This document shows positions 1 through 9,520 of a stretch of DNA of 64,000 nt, one piece after another. Every line of letters starts with the position of its first letter. The first letter of the stretch is position 1. The position numbers and the translations under genes were made by a program. The notes under the pieces are model-generated. The model did no database searches, had not been told where the DNA came from, and was given only the letters and a program-made list of their open reading frames with translations. The DNA is from Corynebacterium sp. NML140438 (GTDB lineage Bacteria > Actinomycetota > Actinomycetes > Mycobacteriales > Mycobacteriaceae): assembly GCF_001875725.1 (NCBI RefSeq), contig NZ_MLCQ01000029.1:124001-188000 (forward strand), read 5' to 3'.

Positions 1-1851
1 CATCTTCGCCTCAATCGGAACATCGTCCGGAACGTTGAGGCGGTTCATCATGTTTTCCATCGACTGGCCAACGAAGCGAACCATGAGCTCGTCGCGCATC
101 GACAGGTAGAAACGGGTCTCACCCGGGTCACCCTGACGGCCAGAACGGCCACGCAGCTGGTTATCAATGCGACGAGACTCGTGGCGCTCCGTACCGATCA
201 CGTACAGGCCACCGGCCTCACGCACTTCGTCGCCGAGCTGCTTCGAGCGCTCCTTCGCCTTCGGCAGCTGCTCGTTCCACGCCTCCTGGTAGCGCTCCTC
301 ATCCTCGAACGGGTCGAGGCCCTGCTCCTGCAGCTTCGCATCCAACAGAATTTCCGGGTTGCCACCCAGCACGATATCCGTACCGCGACCAGCCATGTTC
401 GTAGAGACCGTCACCTTCGCCGGCAGACCAGCCTCCGCGATAATGCGGCCTTCTTCCTCGTGGTGCTTCGCGTTGAGCACATTGTGCTTAATGCCCTTGC
501 GCGTCAGCAGCTGCGAGAGGTACTCCGAGCGCTCCACCGAGGTGGTACCGACCAGCACCGGCTGGCCCTTCTCGACGTGCTCCGCAATATCCTCCGCAAC
601 AGCGGCGAACTTCGCTTCCTGCGTCTTGTAGATCAGGTCGTCGCGGTCCACGCGCTGGTTCGGGCGGTTCGGTGGAATCTGTACAACGTCCATCTTGTAG
701 ATCTGGTGCAGCTCCGCCGCCTCAGTCTCAGCGGTACCGGTCATGCCAGCCAGCTTGTCGTAGAGACGGAAGTAGTTCTGCAGCGTCACCGTCGCCAGCG
801 TCTGGTTCTCGTTCTTGATCTCGACGTTTTCCTTCGCCTCGATCGCCTGGTGCATACCCTCGTTGTAGCGACGGCCCGCCAGCACGCGACCCGTGAAGCT
901 ATCGACGATCATGACCTCACCCTGGCGGATGATGTAGTCCTTATCGCGCTCGAAGAGTTCCTTCGCCTTAATAGCGTTATTCAGGTAGCTCACCAGCTGC
1001 GAGTGCTCAGGCGCGTACAGGTTGTCAATGCCCAGCTGGTCCTCGACGAACTCCACGCCTTCCTCGGAGATACCAATGGTGCGCTTGCGGTGGTCCACTT
1101 CGTAGTGGATGCCCTCGCGCATACGCGGTGCGAGCTGCGCGAACACGGTGTAGAACTGGCTGGAGCCATCAACCGGGCCGGAAATAATCAGCGGGGTACG
1201 GGCTTCGTCGATAAGAATCGAGTCAACCTCGTCCACGATGGCGAAGTTGTGGCCGCGCTGCACCATGTCGTTGACCGAACGGGTCATGTTGTCACGCAGG
1301 TAGTCGAAGCCGAGTTCGTTGTTGGTGCCGTACGTAATCGCCGCGTCGTACGCCTTCTTGCGCTCCTGCGGGCGCATGTCGGACAGGATCACACCCACGT
1401 CGAGCCCCAGGAAGTGGTGGACACGACCCATCATCTCGGCGTCACGCTTTGCCAAGTAGTCGTTGACGGTAACAATGTGCACGCCCTTGCCGCTCAAACC
1501 ATTGAGGTAGGCAGGCAGCACCGAGGTCAGGGTCTTACCTTCACCAGTTTTCATCTCGGCGACGGAACCGAAGTGGAGCGCGGCACCGCCCATGATCTGC
1601 ACCTTGTAGTGCTTCTGCCCCAGCACGCGCCAGGATGCTTCGCGGGCTGTCGCGAACGCATCGAGCAAAATGTCGTCGAGCGAAGCGCCGTCGGCAATCT
1701 TTTGCTTAAACTCTTCCGTTTTGGCCTTCAACTCGTCATCTGTGAGTGCCGCGTACTCGTCATCGAGATCCATGACTTGATCAGCGATCTTCGAGAGGCG
1801 TTTTACCATACGCCCTTCACCCGCACGCAGCAGTTTCGACAGTCCAAACAC
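1..1851 (-). CDS. secA: Protein translocase ATPase SecA (SecA1), 3'-truncated by window edge
   Basis: ATPase motor of the Sec pathway, driving unfolded preproteins through SecYEG at the cytoplasmic membrane. 617 codons are present. The first 110 residues carry the typical SecA N-terminus and the Walker A stretch MKTGEGKT at residues 100-107; a DEVD box, the preprotein cross-linking region and a second helicase domain with GRGTD and [11 protein letters not shown] follow. The reading frame runs off the window at base 1, so the C-terminal wing/linker is missing. The start is taken as GTG at 1849-1851 (product begins MFGLSKLL) because GAAGGA lies at a good distance upstream. It is followed upstream by hpf, as in other corynebacteria. 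Actinobacteria often have a second SecA; the housekeeping form is the better match here. Confidence 0.97.
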   Translation of the reverse strand, partial: MFGLSKLLRAGEGRMVKRLSKIADQVMDLDDEYAALTDDELKAKTEEFKQKIADGASLDDILLDAFATAREASWRVLGQKHYKVQIMGGAALHFGSVAEMKTGEGKTLTSVLPAYLNGLSGKGVHIVTVNDYLAKRDAEMMGRVHHFLGLDVGVILSDMRPQERKKAYDAAITYGTNNELGFDYLRDNMTRSVNDMVQRGHNFAIVDEVDSILIDEARTPLIISGPVDGSSQFYTVFAQLAPRMREGIHYEVDHRKRTIGISEEGVEFVEDQLGIDNLYAPEHSQLVSYLNNAIKAKELFERDKDYIIRQGEVMIVDSFTGRVLAGRRYNEGMHQAIEAKENVEIKNENQTLATVTLQNYFRLYDKLAGMTGTAETEAAELHQIYKMDVVQIPPNRPNQRVDRDDLIYKTQEAKFAAVAEDIAEHVEKGQPVLVGTTSVERSEYLSQLLTRKGIKHNVLNAKHHEEEGRIIAEAGLPAKVTVSTNMAGRGTDIVLGGNPEILLDAKLQEQGLDPFEDEERYQEAWNEQLPKAKERSKQLGDEVREAGGLYVIGTERHESRRIDNQLRGRSGRQGDPGETRFYLSMRDELMVRFVGQSMENMMNRLNVPDDVPIEAKM

Positions 1852-2062
1852 GTTTCTAGAATCCTTCAAAAGTTAGAAAAACAAAGCGATCACGCCAGCT
1901 CTACGCGCTGCTTTTATGTACCAATCGGCCATTGTACGCACGCGTCAACGAAAACAGGCAATCACAACTGGTGGAATCAATAAGAAAAGAATGTGAAAAC
2001 GCCGCCCGCCCGTACAAGCTTTTTGCTTACACAAGCAGGCGACGAATCATACAGTGACGACG

Positions 2063-2755
2063 CTACTTCTCGTCGTTTGCCTTGACCTCATCTTCTGGAG
2101 CCAGGGTGATCAGACCGTAGTCGTATGCGTGGCGGCGGTAGACCACTGCTGGACGCTTCGACTCTTCATCGATGAAGAGGTAGAAGTCGTGGCCAACCAG
2201 CTCCATCTCGGAGAGCGCCTCATCGACGCTGATCGGGGTATCCGGGTGCAGCTTGCGACGCACAACCTGGCCGAGCGGGGCATCCTCAAAGGTGCCCGCG
2301 TACGGGTCAGTGTCGTACTGGCCCTCCGCCTGCTTTGCGCGAGCATCCTCTGCCTCGTGCGCAAGCTCAGCTGCGATTTCGCCGGTGGACTTCGGTGCGC
2401 GGTGGCCGGAACGAGCAATCTCGCGGCGGACCTTTACCTTGCGCAAGGAACGCTCCAGCTTGCCCAGCGCGGATTCAAGCGCTGCGTAGAAGCTGTCTTC
2501 CTTGGCTTCCGCACGTGCCAGGTGGCCCTTGCCGGTCGCAGTAATCTGCACGCGCTGTGCCTGTGCCTCACGACGAGGGTTCGGCTCGTGCTGCAGCTCA
2601 ACATGGAAGAACGTCAACGTTGGATCAAGCTTCTCAATCTTGGCGAGCTTGGCGTTGACGCGCTCTTGGAAATGCTCTGGGACCTCGACGTTACGGCCAG
2701 TAATCGTAACCTGGGCTGCTGGTGCGAATCCGTCGGTGTGCTCTGCAGAAGTCAT
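2063..2755 (-). CDS. hpf: Ribosome hibernation promoting factor, long form
   Basis: Long-form HPF (230 aa) that dimerises 70S ribosomes into inactive 100S particles in stationary phase. An N-terminal S30AE/YfiA domain (about residues 12-115) is followed by a linker and a C-terminal dimerisation domain containing the typical FYLFIDEES stretch. The start is ATG at 2753-2755 rather than upstream in-frame codons because GGGAGGAAG sits just before it. It is a single gene between secA and the comF-like gene. The 211-base gap to secA (1852-2062) holds the secA leader and nothing else I can name; the 129-base gap upstream (2756-2884) should hold the hpf promoter, with TATAGT on the minus strand near 2800. 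Confidence 0.93.
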   Translation of the reverse strand: MTSAEHTDGFAPAAQVTITGRNVEVPEHFQERVNAKLAKIEKLDPTLTFFHVELQHEPNPRREAQAQRVQITATGKGHLARAEAKEDSFYAALESALGKLERSLRKVKVRREIARSGHRAPKSTGEIAAELAHEAEDARAKQAEGQYDTDPYAGTFEDAPLGQVVRRKLHPDTPISVDEALSEMELVGHDFYLFIDEESKRPAVVYRRHAYDYGLITLAPEDEVKANDEK

Positions 2756-2884
2756 CTGCTTCCTCCCTAGCGTTGTTGGAACTGGGTCTATCACCACTAT
2801 ACAACTGGTAATAACCAATGGCTACGTATCTGTGTAAAACTCCCTGCCAGTTTGCTACCAGCGAACACCACACCGACAACGCTG

Positions 2885-3529
2885 CTAGGCGGCGCACACA
2901 GCGACGCAGCTCACCACGTCAAAACCGCGCGCGAGCAGTACCTCGACGCTGGTCTGCAGCGTAGCGCCGGTGGTCACCACATCGTCAACAACGATGACGG
3001 GGCCAGCGCCGGGCCCAGCCTGCAGCGCCTCCCACCCGCGGCGCATCCGCACCGCACCAACCAAATTTGCCCGGCGGTGCGCGGCGTCGAGTTCCGACTG
3101 GTCAATCGTAGATTCCGCAAGCTCCAGCACGTCCGCCACGCTGCGGCCCGTGCGCTTACAGATCGCGCTCACCGGGTCTCCGCCACGCTCCCTGGCAGAC
3201 GCCGCACGCGTCGGAGCAGGAACAAGGAGTGCACCCGGCTGAATCTCTCCACGGACCTCAAGGAATGTCAGCGCAGCGTCCAGCACCGCCCCCACGTGCT
3301 TGCGCACGGCCAGGTTCTTGCGCTCCTTCATCGCCAGCACCACCCCGCGGTGCGCACCACCATACGGCCCGAGCGCGAACACCGGCACGTGCGGCAGATG
3401 CTGCGGTGACACTCTGCGAGGCAACGCGGCGAGCTCCGTGCGACACGTTCGACACAGCACGGAACCCGGCGCGCCACACCCCGCGCAGTGGCGTGGAAGG
3501 AAGAGTTCACCAACCTCTGCGAGCGTCAC
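2885..3529 (-). CDS. ComF family phosphoribosyltransferase-like protein
   Basis: 214-aa ComF/GntX-type protein. The N-terminus has a zinc-ribbon-like CAGC...CRTC arrangement (two CxxC pairs, residues about 15-29). The C-terminal half has the PRPP-binding loop VIVVDDVVTTGAT typical of type I phosphoribosyltransferases. In competent bacteria ComF helps DNA uptake; in actinobacteria the role is not settled. The GTG start at 3527-3529 is 5 nt after the lpqB stop codon, so it is probably co-transcribed with tmk-mtrA-mtrB-lpqB and translated from a ribosome site inside the end of lpqB. Confidence 0.85.
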   Translation of the reverse strand: MTLAEVGELFLPRHCAGCGAPGSVLCRTCRTELAALPRRVSPQHLPHVPVFALGPYGGAHRGVVLAMKERKNLAVRKHVGAVLDAALTFLEVRGEIQPGALLVPAPTRAASARERGGDPVSAICKRTGRSVADVLELAESTIDQSELDAAHRRANLVGAVRMRRGWEALQAGPGAGPVIVVDDVVTTGATLQTSVEVLLARGFDVVSCVAVCAA

Positions 3530-3534
3530 GCCAG

Positions 3535-5241
3535 CTACCTCGCAATGATTGGGAGAGAGCGCACGCCCTGCAGCCCAGGCACCTCACGCCAAATCGGGGT
3601 GTCCGCACCGCTGACGGGCATCTGCAGGATCGCGTTGGCATCCGTGGCGTACAGCATGCTTGACGACGCCGCCACCGCCACAACCGGCGCGGAAATATTC
3701 CCAATCGACAGCGCAGTGGTCGAAGAGCCGTCCTGCTCCACGCGCATCACCGGGGACGCCGGGTTCGACGTGCCCACGATCAGCGAGCCGTCCGGGTGCC
3801 AGTCAGCAGCAACCACGCTTCCGCCAAGTTCAAAGCTGTACTCAAGGACGTTGACGATCGCCCCGGCGCCCGCCGCGCGCTGCTCAATGATGCCGGTGTA
3901 CAGGTGGCCGTCGATCACCATCACGACGCGCGAGCCGGAACGGGAAAGGCGCAGGACGGAGATGTTGCCGTCGACCCCCTCGGGCAGGTCAACGTGCACC
4001 TCCTCAGTGGTGACTTCCCCCGTCGCCGAGGACTGCGCGGAGCGCAACACGTGCTTGCCGTCGGAGACGGTCCACACTGCCTTACTGTCGGATTCGAAGG
4101 ATGGGCGCGAGAACGTCTCCGCCTTGACCACGCCCACATCCCCTTCCGTGAGCTGCCCGAGGCGCAGCTCCGCACCCTCGGGTCCGTCGCCGAGGTTGAA
4201 GACAGCCGCCCACTGCCCACCGCCAGCAACGTCGGCGGTGACCACGCTGCGCGTGCTCCCCAGCACGCCGGGCACGGGCTGGGGGCCGCCACCGGTGATT
4301 TGGGAGACGTGGCCGTCGGCGAGCGAATACAGGGTGCTCTCCCCGACCTGCTCGACGACGGGGCTGACGTCGATAAAGTCGTCCGTTGTGAGTTCGCGGG
4401 CACCTGTGATGAGTGGTTCGCCGTCGGAGATCAGCGAAAACGGGCCGGTCACGCCGGCGGAGGCGAGTGTCCACACCACCTGCGCCGCGAAACGGCTGCG
4501 GTCCGCCTCCGGCATGCTGCCGAGGCCCGCGAAGTGGTAGGCACCATTTTCGAACCCGGTGTAGCGCACCGTCGACGGCAGCGTGCCCATGATGGCTGGG
4601 CGCAGGCGGGTCGCTGGGCCGTCGAGGAGCAGCGAGACCAGCGTGCTCGGCAAAAAGTCGCGCGGCGAGTACACCCACCGCCGGTCGGTGACCAGCTCCT
4701 TGCCCGTTGGGTCGAAGAAGTAGAGGTTGTAGGGCTGGTATTGGTTGCGTAGTTCGGTGCGCTCCATCACCACGCCCGGGGGCAGCGATGCGATGCGCCA
4801 CTGGCCGTCGACCTGCTCGAGCTCAAGCGTCGCCTCGTACGTGCCGCGCTCCGGGGTGAACACTCCACCGCTGCCGAGCGCCCCGACCACGTTGCCGTGC
4901 ACGGCAAACCTACGCTTGTTCCCAGCGCTTCCAGACACGGTATTCAGCCCGATCCGGTCGACGATGAGGGTCTGCTCGTTCGCGCTCCACGTGGGCTTGG
5001 CGTCCTCGGTCAGGAAGGAGCGCGCGGCTTCGTAGTCACCGGTTGGGATCGCGGAGGCCGCGTAGAAATCTCGGAGCAAAAGGTCCGGCTCGCGGTCCTT
5101 GATCGGGCCGATGACCTCCGACTCGTGCTCCGGCTCCTGGTAGGGCCGCAGCACATGCGGGTCAGTATTCGACGGCAGCGTCGCACATCCGCCCAGCAGC
5201 AGCGCCGCGCTCATCATGACGGCACAATACTTATGCTTCAT
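3535..5241 (-). CDS. lpqB: Lipoprotein LpqB, MtrAB accessory protein
   Basis: Exported lipoprotein (568 aa) that works with sensor kinase MtrB in mycobacteria and corynebacteria, influencing MtrA phosphorylation and envelope homeostasis. The N-terminus MKHKYC begins a short lipoprotein signal peptide ending in LLLGGC, with the lipidated cysteine at residue 19. A GerMN-type domain follows in the first half and a beta-propeller-like C-terminal region in the second. ATG at 5239-5241 overlaps the last 11 bases of mtrB (ATGAAGCATAA contains the mtrB TAA), giving tight translational coupling. Confidence 0.95.
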   Translation of the reverse strand: MKHKYCAVMMSAALLLGGCATLPSNTDPHVLRPYQEPEHESEVIGPIKDREPDLLLRDFYAASAIPTGDYEAARSFLTEDAKPTWSANEQTLIVDRIGLNTVSGSAGNKRRFAVHGNVVGALGSGGVFTPERGTYEATLELEQVDGQWRIASLPPGVVMERTELRNQYQPYNLYFFDPTGKELVTDRRWVYSPRDFLPSTLVSLLLDGPATRLRPAIMGTLPSTVRYTGFENGAYHFAGLGSMPEADRSRFAAQVVWTLASAGVTGPFSLISDGEPLITGARELTTDDFIDVSPVVEQVGESTLYSLADGHVSQITGGGPQPVPGVLGSTRSVVTADVAGGGQWAAVFNLGDGPEGAELRLGQLTEGDVGVVKAETFSRPSFESDSKAVWTVSDGKHVLRSAQSSATGEVTTEEVHVDLPEGVDGNISVLRLSRSGSRVVMVIDGHLYTGIIEQRAAGAGAIVNVLEYSFELGGSVVAADWHPDGSLIVGTSNPASPVMRVEQDGSSTTALSIGNISAPVVAVAASSSMLYATDANAILQMPVSGADTPIWREVPGLQGVRSLPIIAR

Positions 5242-6856
5242 CTGGCTGCCTCTCCTCGTCCTGCGTTTCGACGTCCACTTCGACACCATCCGCGTCCACC
5301 TCGGGTTCCAGCTCGAGGGGCAACGGGGACGTCGAATAGCCTGCCTCCGGATCCAGCGGCAAGACCAGCCTGAACATCGCGCCGACGCCCTCCTCCCCGA
5401 CGGCCTCCAACGTGCCGTGGTGCAACTGCGCGTCCTCGCGGGCAATCGCCAGGCCAAGGCCCGTACCGCCCGAGTGGCGCTTGCGGGACTTGTCCGCTCG
5501 CCAGAAACGGTTAAACACCAGCTCCTCCTGTCCGGGCTTCAGCCCGATGCCGTGGTCCCTGACCGTCACCGCAACCGCGCTGTCGTTGGCTCGCAGTGCC
5601 ACGACAACCGGCTTGCCTTCCGAGTGGTCGATGGCGTTCGCGATGAGGTTGCGCACGATGCGCTCAATCCTGCGAGCCTCGCCGAGCATCATCACGGGCT
5701 CCTCCGGCATGTCGAAGGAGACGTCCACGCCGAGCTCCTCGGCAAGGTGCTGCGTCTGCTGCCAAGCAGAGACAATCGGCGCCTTCATATCCATCTGCGT
5801 CACGGACAGGTCGGCCACACCGGCGTCGTGGCGGGAAATCTCCAGCAGGTCGTTGAGCAGGGCCTCGAAGCGGTCCAGCTCGCGAGTCATCAGCTGGGAG
5901 GCGCGACGTGTGCCCGGCTCCAAGGAGTCCTCGTCGGCAGCGATCATGTCCGCCGCCATCCGCACCGTGGTCAGTGGCGTACGCAGCTCGTGGGACACGT
6001 CGGACGTGAACTGCCTCTGGAGATCGCCGTAGCGCTCCAGGTGGTCAATCTGCTGCGACAGCTTGTCAGCCATGTTGTTGAAGGACAGCGCCAGCACCGC
6101 CATCTCGTCCTCCCCATCGACCGGCATACGCTCACGCAGGTGTCCTTCCGCGAACCGACGCGCAGTGCGCGACGCCGAGCGCACCGGAGCAACAATCTGC
6201 TGCGACGCCAACCACGCAATCCCCACCAGCAGGACGCTGACGATCACCGTGGCCGTCGCTAAGATGCCGCGCATCAGCGCCAGCGTCGAGGCCTCGTTGT
6301 CCATATTCATCACGAGGTAGAGCTGCAAGTGTGGCACATCAGAAGTCGTCGGGGTGCCGATAATCAGCGCGTTGTACGACGAGTGGTCACCGCGCTGCAC
6401 CGAAGAGAACTGGTACGCAATGTTCCCCTCCGCAACGTATTCCTCCAGCTTGTCCGGGATCTGATACGCCTCCGGCGAGGACGTAACGATCCCGTTCGGG
6501 TTCTTCACCACCAGCACCGGCTCGTACACGGCGGTCGCCTCAGAGCTCTGCTGCGTGCGCTGCGTCAGCCCGGCGCGCGCCGAATTCAAACGGCTTTGCA
6601 GCGAGGTCGCCGACCCCGAGTTGTTAATCTGCTCCTCAACCGTGACGCGTGCGCGGTCGATTTCCACACTCGCCGCCTCAATCTTCGAGGCAGCGATGCG
6701 CTGGCTCACCACGGATGCCAACGCGAACCCCAACACCAACATCACCACAGCGGAAACAATCAGCACTGTGCCGACGAAGCGCACCTGCAACGAAGTACGC
6801 CACGCCTCTGTGATTCGGTCCCTGCTACGTTTCAGTACGGCGAACAGGAGCGCCAC
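5231..6856 (-). CDS. mtrB: Two-component sensor histidine kinase MtrB
   Basis: Membrane sensor kinase (541 aa) of the MtrAB system, which controls cell-wall hydrolases, cell division and osmotic response in actinobacteria. There are two membrane segments (about residues 28-50 and 197-220) bounding an extracytoplasmic sensor, then HAMP, then HisKA with phospho-acceptor His289 in VSHELRTP, then HATPase_c with N and G boxes (IANAIDHS, GGTGLGLAI). The GTG start at 6854-6856 is 9 nt after the mtrA stop; the purine-rich GGGAG abuts it closely, so a start a few codons downstream is possible. Confidence 0.95.
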   Translation of the reverse strand: MALLFAVLKRSRDRITEAWRTSLQVRFVGTVLIVSAVVMLVLGFALASVVSQRIAASKIEAASVEIDRARVTVEEQINNSGSATSLQSRLNSARAGLTQRTQQSSEATAVYEPVLVVKNPNGIVTSSPEAYQIPDKLEEYVAEGNIAYQFSSVQRGDHSSYNALIIGTPTTSDVPHLQLYLVMNMDNEASTLALMRGILATATVIVSVLLVGIAWLASQQIVAPVRSASRTARRFAEGHLRERMPVDGEDEMAVLALSFNNMADKLSQQIDHLERYGDLQRQFTSDVSHELRTPLTTVRMAADMIAADEDSLEPGTRRASQLMTRELDRFEALLNDLLEISRHDAGVADLSVTQMDMKAPIVSAWQQTQHLAEELGVDVSFDMPEEPVMMLGEARRIERIVRNLIANAIDHSEGKPVVVALRANDSAVAVTVRDHGIGLKPGQEELVFNRFWRADKSRKRHSGGTGLGLAIAREDAQLHHGTLEAVGEEGVGAMFRLVLPLDPEAGYSTSPLPLELEPEVDADGVEVDVETQDEERQPDEA

Positions 6857-6865
6857 CTCCCATTC

Positions 6866-7543
6866 TTACTTCACGGACTTGTAGCCCACACCACGCACAG
6901 TCTGGATGATCTCGGGGTGCTCCGGGTCGTGCTCAATCTTGGAGCGCAGACGCTGCACGTGCACGTTGACCAGGCGGGTATCGGAGTTGTTGCGGTAGCC
7001 CCACACGGATTCCAGCAACTCGTCGCGGGAGTGGACCTGGTTCGGCTTCTTCGCCATTTCCAGCAGGAGGTCGAACTCGAGCGGGGTCAGCGCAATCTCT
7101 TCGCCGTTGCGGGTCACCATGTGCTGGGGGACGTCGATAACTAAGTCGGCGATTTCGATGACGTCGCCTGGCTCCTCATCCGTCCTGCGCAGGCGGGCCC
7201 TGATCCTGGCCACGAGCTCCTTCGGCTTGAACGGTTTGGTGATGTAGTCGTCCGCGCCCGACTCGAGGCCGAGCACCACGTCGACCGTGTCCGTCTTCGC
7301 GGTAAGCATCACGATCGGCACTGAGGACTCGCGGCGGATCGCCTTGCAGATGTCGATGCCGTTCATACCTGGAAGCATGAGGTCCAGCAGGATCAGGTCC
7401 GGCTCGTACTCGTGGAAGGCCTGGACGGCCTCGGCACCATCGGTGACGGGCCGGGAATCAAACCCCTCGGCCTCCAGGACGATGGTGAGCATCTCGTTAA
7501 TGGCGGGGTCGTCGTCAACGACCAGGATTTTCGACATGGACAT
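6866..7543 (-). CDS. mtrA: Two-component response regulator MtrA
   Basis: OmpR/PhoB-type response regulator (225 aa), an essential cell-cycle and envelope regulator in mycobacteria and a controller of peptidoglycan hydrolase and osmoprotection genes in Corynebacterium. The receiver domain (1-120) has the acidic pocket DDD near residues 10-12, phospho-acceptor Asp54 in LLDLMLPG, Thr of MLTAK and Lys of TKPF. The C-terminal winged helix ends with VRGVGYK. ATG at 7541-7543 follows AGAGGAG that overlaps the tmk stop region, 12 nt downstream of tmk. Candidate binding sites for it occur in this window at 13756-13782 and 18374-18400. Confidence 0.97.
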   Translation of the reverse strand: MSMSKILVVDDDPAINEMLTIVLEAEGFDSRPVTDGAEAVQAFHEYEPDLILLDLMLPGMNGIDICKAIRRESSVPIVMLTAKTDTVDVVLGLESGADDYITKPFKPKELVARIRARLRRTDEEPGDVIEIADLVIDVPQHMVTRNGEEIALTPLEFDLLLEMAKKPNQVHSRDELLESVWGYRNNSDTRLVNVHVQRLRSKIEHDPEHPEIIQTVRGVGYKSVK

Positions 7544-7555
7544 TGGTGGCTCCTC

Positions 7556-8161
7556 TTAACGCGCGCTTTGTATTGCTTGGATAATAGCCGTGGCATCCGA
7601 CGTGGAAATCCACCGACTCACCCAGCCGCTGTCGGCAAGGCGCTGGTACTGCGCAAACGTCGCGTCCTGCAGGCCGCCGTCGCGCTCGTAATGGTCGCGG
7701 GTACGCGAAGCGTCTTGCGCCTCCCTGCGCTGCGCACGCTCCCGCGCAATGCTCGGGGAAGTAGCGACCAGCACCTGCAGGTCAGGCTTCGGCAGCCCGA
7801 GCCGTTCGAACTCGAGCTCGGCCACCCACTCTGCCGCGGCATCATCGCCGGTGCGCGCCGCGGTGTACGCGGCGTTCGAGGCAACGTAGCGGTCGAGCAA
7901 CAGGATACGGTCCGGCGCGCCCTGGTACTGCGCGAGCTGCTCCTTCGCGCCGTAGCGGTCGAGCGCGAACATCGTCGCCATCCCATAGGCGGAATCCACC
8001 AGGTCACCCATCATGCCGTAGAGGGCGTCTTGTGCCAGCTGCGCGTGCAGCGAATCCTCATAGCGCGGGAAGGACAGCGTATCCGCGCCGTACTCCTCCA
8101 CGATGCGCCGCACGATGGTGTTCTTACCCGCCCCATCAATGCCCTCGATGGCAATGATCAT
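7556..8161 (-). CDS. tmk: Thymidylate kinase (dTMP kinase)
   Basis: Phosphorylates dTMP to dTDP for DNA synthesis in the cytoplasm. 201 aa, normal for the family. The P-loop is the actinobacterial form EGIDGAGKNT at residues 6-15, and the DRY-type motif LDRYVASN follows near residue 90. The start is ATG at 8159-8161, with CTCCTCC on the plus strand just upstream giving a strong ribosome site; the upstream in-frame extension has no family similarity. First gene of the tmk-mtrA-mtrB-lpqB cluster, an order conserved in corynebacteria and mycobacteria. Confidence 0.95.
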   Translation of the reverse strand: MIIAIEGIDGAGKNTIVRRIVEEYGADTLSFPRYEDSLHAQLAQDALYGMMGDLVDSAYGMATMFALDRYGAKEQLAQYQGAPDRILLLDRYVASNAAYTAARTGDDAAAEWVAELEFERLGLPKPDLQVLVATSPSIARERAQRREAQDASRTRDHYERDGGLQDATFAQYQRLADSGWVSRWISTSDATAIIQAIQSAR

Positions 8162-8195
8162 GCCGCTAACCTCCTCCTGCCCTCCGTCGCCTTTT

Positions 8196-8555
8196 CTACG
8201 CGAGCGCTTCCAAAAACTGCTCGACGTCCTCTTCCTCGTCGTCACCGACCGCCTCGAGCAGCTCGGCCGCGCTTTCAATGAGCTGCTCGTCAAGCTCACC
8301 GCTGTTGCCACGGATGAACGGGAAACGCTCCGCAATCTCACCGGCGGAAAATGGTGCACCGGCCCAGATAGCAGTGATGGTCGCCGCGGCGAGCCCATTG
8401 GTGCGTTCTTGGTCTGAGGCACTGTCCTGGTCCGCAGCCAGCAGCACCGCGTCACGGACGGCTTCCAGAATGTCCTCTTCGTCCAAATCCGCGATCTCGT
8501 CGAGAAAATCAATGTTGTCGTCGTCGGAGAAAATCTTCTGGTCCCAGCTGCTCAT
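8196..8555 (-). CDS. DUF4259 domain protein
   Basis: 119-aa acidic cytoplasmic protein. The N-terminal MSSWDQKIFSDDDNIDFLDE and helical remainder fit the DUF4259 family, whose members usually begin with a similar G/S-W-x-x-x-I-F-x-D/N motif. No enzymatic residues are recognised. ATG at 8553-8555 is preceded by AAAGGA. It ends 34 nt before tmk and could be the first gene of that transcription unit. Function unknown. Confidence 0.75.
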   Translation of the reverse strand: MSSWDQKIFSDDDNIDFLDEIADLDEEDILEAVRDAVLLAADQDSASDQERTNGLAAATITAIWAGAPFSAGEIAERFPFIRGNSGELDEQLIESAAELLEAVGDDEEEDVEQFLEALA

Positions 8556-8755
8556 CAGTGCGTCCTTTCAGGTGGAGGCTGTATATACCCTGCAATCTAC
8601 ACGGCGCAGCACGCATTGCGAACTCCCCTGCTTCCCACCTGAAAACCGTGCGGGCGGCCCCTTTTCAATGTTTACCATCCATGCTATAAACGTTTCCAAG
8701 CAACGAAATTGTTATCGTTTTGTAATTCTGGAAATTCTGCGGCGAAGGGCAACCT

Positions 8756-9520
8756 ATGAATCAGACGCAAAGGAGAGTTGCCACATTCATGGCGCTCGGC
8801 ATCTGTGTTGCCATCGCGGTGGGAGTTGTTGTCTGGAACGCATCATCGCCCGGACGCTCGAACGCCAGCACACAGGCCGGCTTCATCGCAACAACCTCCA
8901 CCACAACAACCGCTTCCTTATCGACGCCCACTTCGAACTCTTCGCGCCGTGATGCAGCAGCGCCACACGCTGCTGATGCGCACGTCGCCACGACTCCCCC
9001 TTCGGCGTACAACTTGTCCGCGGACCCACTCGCCCCGGCACACGCGTTCTCGGGAGGCCCTGCTGTGACGGAGCCGACGAAGCAGTACCGGCCTTCGAAC
9101 GTGGCGCCGTCTACGTCCGCGCCGCGGCCGGCGGGTCCTGCGCCAACCGCTGAGCCGCAGCGGCCGAAGCACCGCTCCCCGCGGCCCAACACGCCGCATG
9201 TGCCGAGCACCGCCTCGAGCACCTCGCGCCCGCAGACGACGCAGCAGGCACCGACCACGGTGTCAACACCAACCACGATTGACACAACGCAGCCACCATC
9301 CCCGACGATGCTGCCTTCGGAGCCAACGCAGGAAGCACCGACGACGTCTACGACTTCGGCCCCGAACCCCGGCGCCACGGCGTCCACATCAGCGGCGCCG
9401 ACGCCTACCCAAACACCAACGAGCGAGCAGGAGCCAACCCCGGAATCCCCGGCGGCAGCTCAGGCAGCGCCTTCCGAGGAGTCAACCTCGCCTGAAGAAC
9501 CTACTGAGGATCAGTCCTAG
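8756..9520 (+). CDS. Membrane-anchored or secreted Thr/Pro-rich protein
   Basis: 254 aa. After MNQTQRR there is one hydrophobic segment (about residues 9-28), then more than 200 residues dominated by Thr, Pro, Ser, Ala and Glu without recognisable folds, ending in a Glu/Pro-rich tail. This is the composition of a stalk or O-mannosylated surface protein; actinobacteria mannosylate such regions, and the adjacent manA/manB make the mannose donor precursor. That link is inference. ATG at 8756 is preceded by GAAGGG. The 3' end overlaps manA by 4 bases (9517-9520). The opposite strand is also open but has no signal and poor composition. The 200-base gap 8556-8755 holds the divergent promoters. Confidence 0.65.
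   Translation: MNQTQRRVATFMALGICVAIAVGVVVWNASSPGRSNASTQAGFIATTSTTTTASLSTPTSNSSRRDAAAPHAADAHVATTPPSAYNLSADPLAPAHAFSGGPAVTEPTKQYRPSNVAPSTSAPRPAGPAPTAEPQRPKHRSPRPNTPHVPSTASSTSRPQTTQQAPTTVSTPTTIDTTQPPSPTMLPSEPTQEAPTTSTTSAPNPGATASTSAAPTPTQTPTSEQEPTPESPAAAQAAPSEESTSPEEPTEDQS

Noticed and set aside
181..1983. 600-codon open frame on the plus strand
   Set aside because: Entirely antisense to secA; Leu/Val/Arg/His composition typical of the reverse frame of a high-GC gene.
1980..2062. Possible terminator TGCTT-GTGT-AAGCA after hpf
   Set aside because: The stem is short and no T-run follows on the minus strand.
8761..9387. 208-codon Val/Gly-rich frame on the minus strand
   Set aside because: Reverse of the Thr/Pro-rich gene; no ribosome site or recognised feature. 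The plus-strand gene has a membrane segment and a ribosome site.
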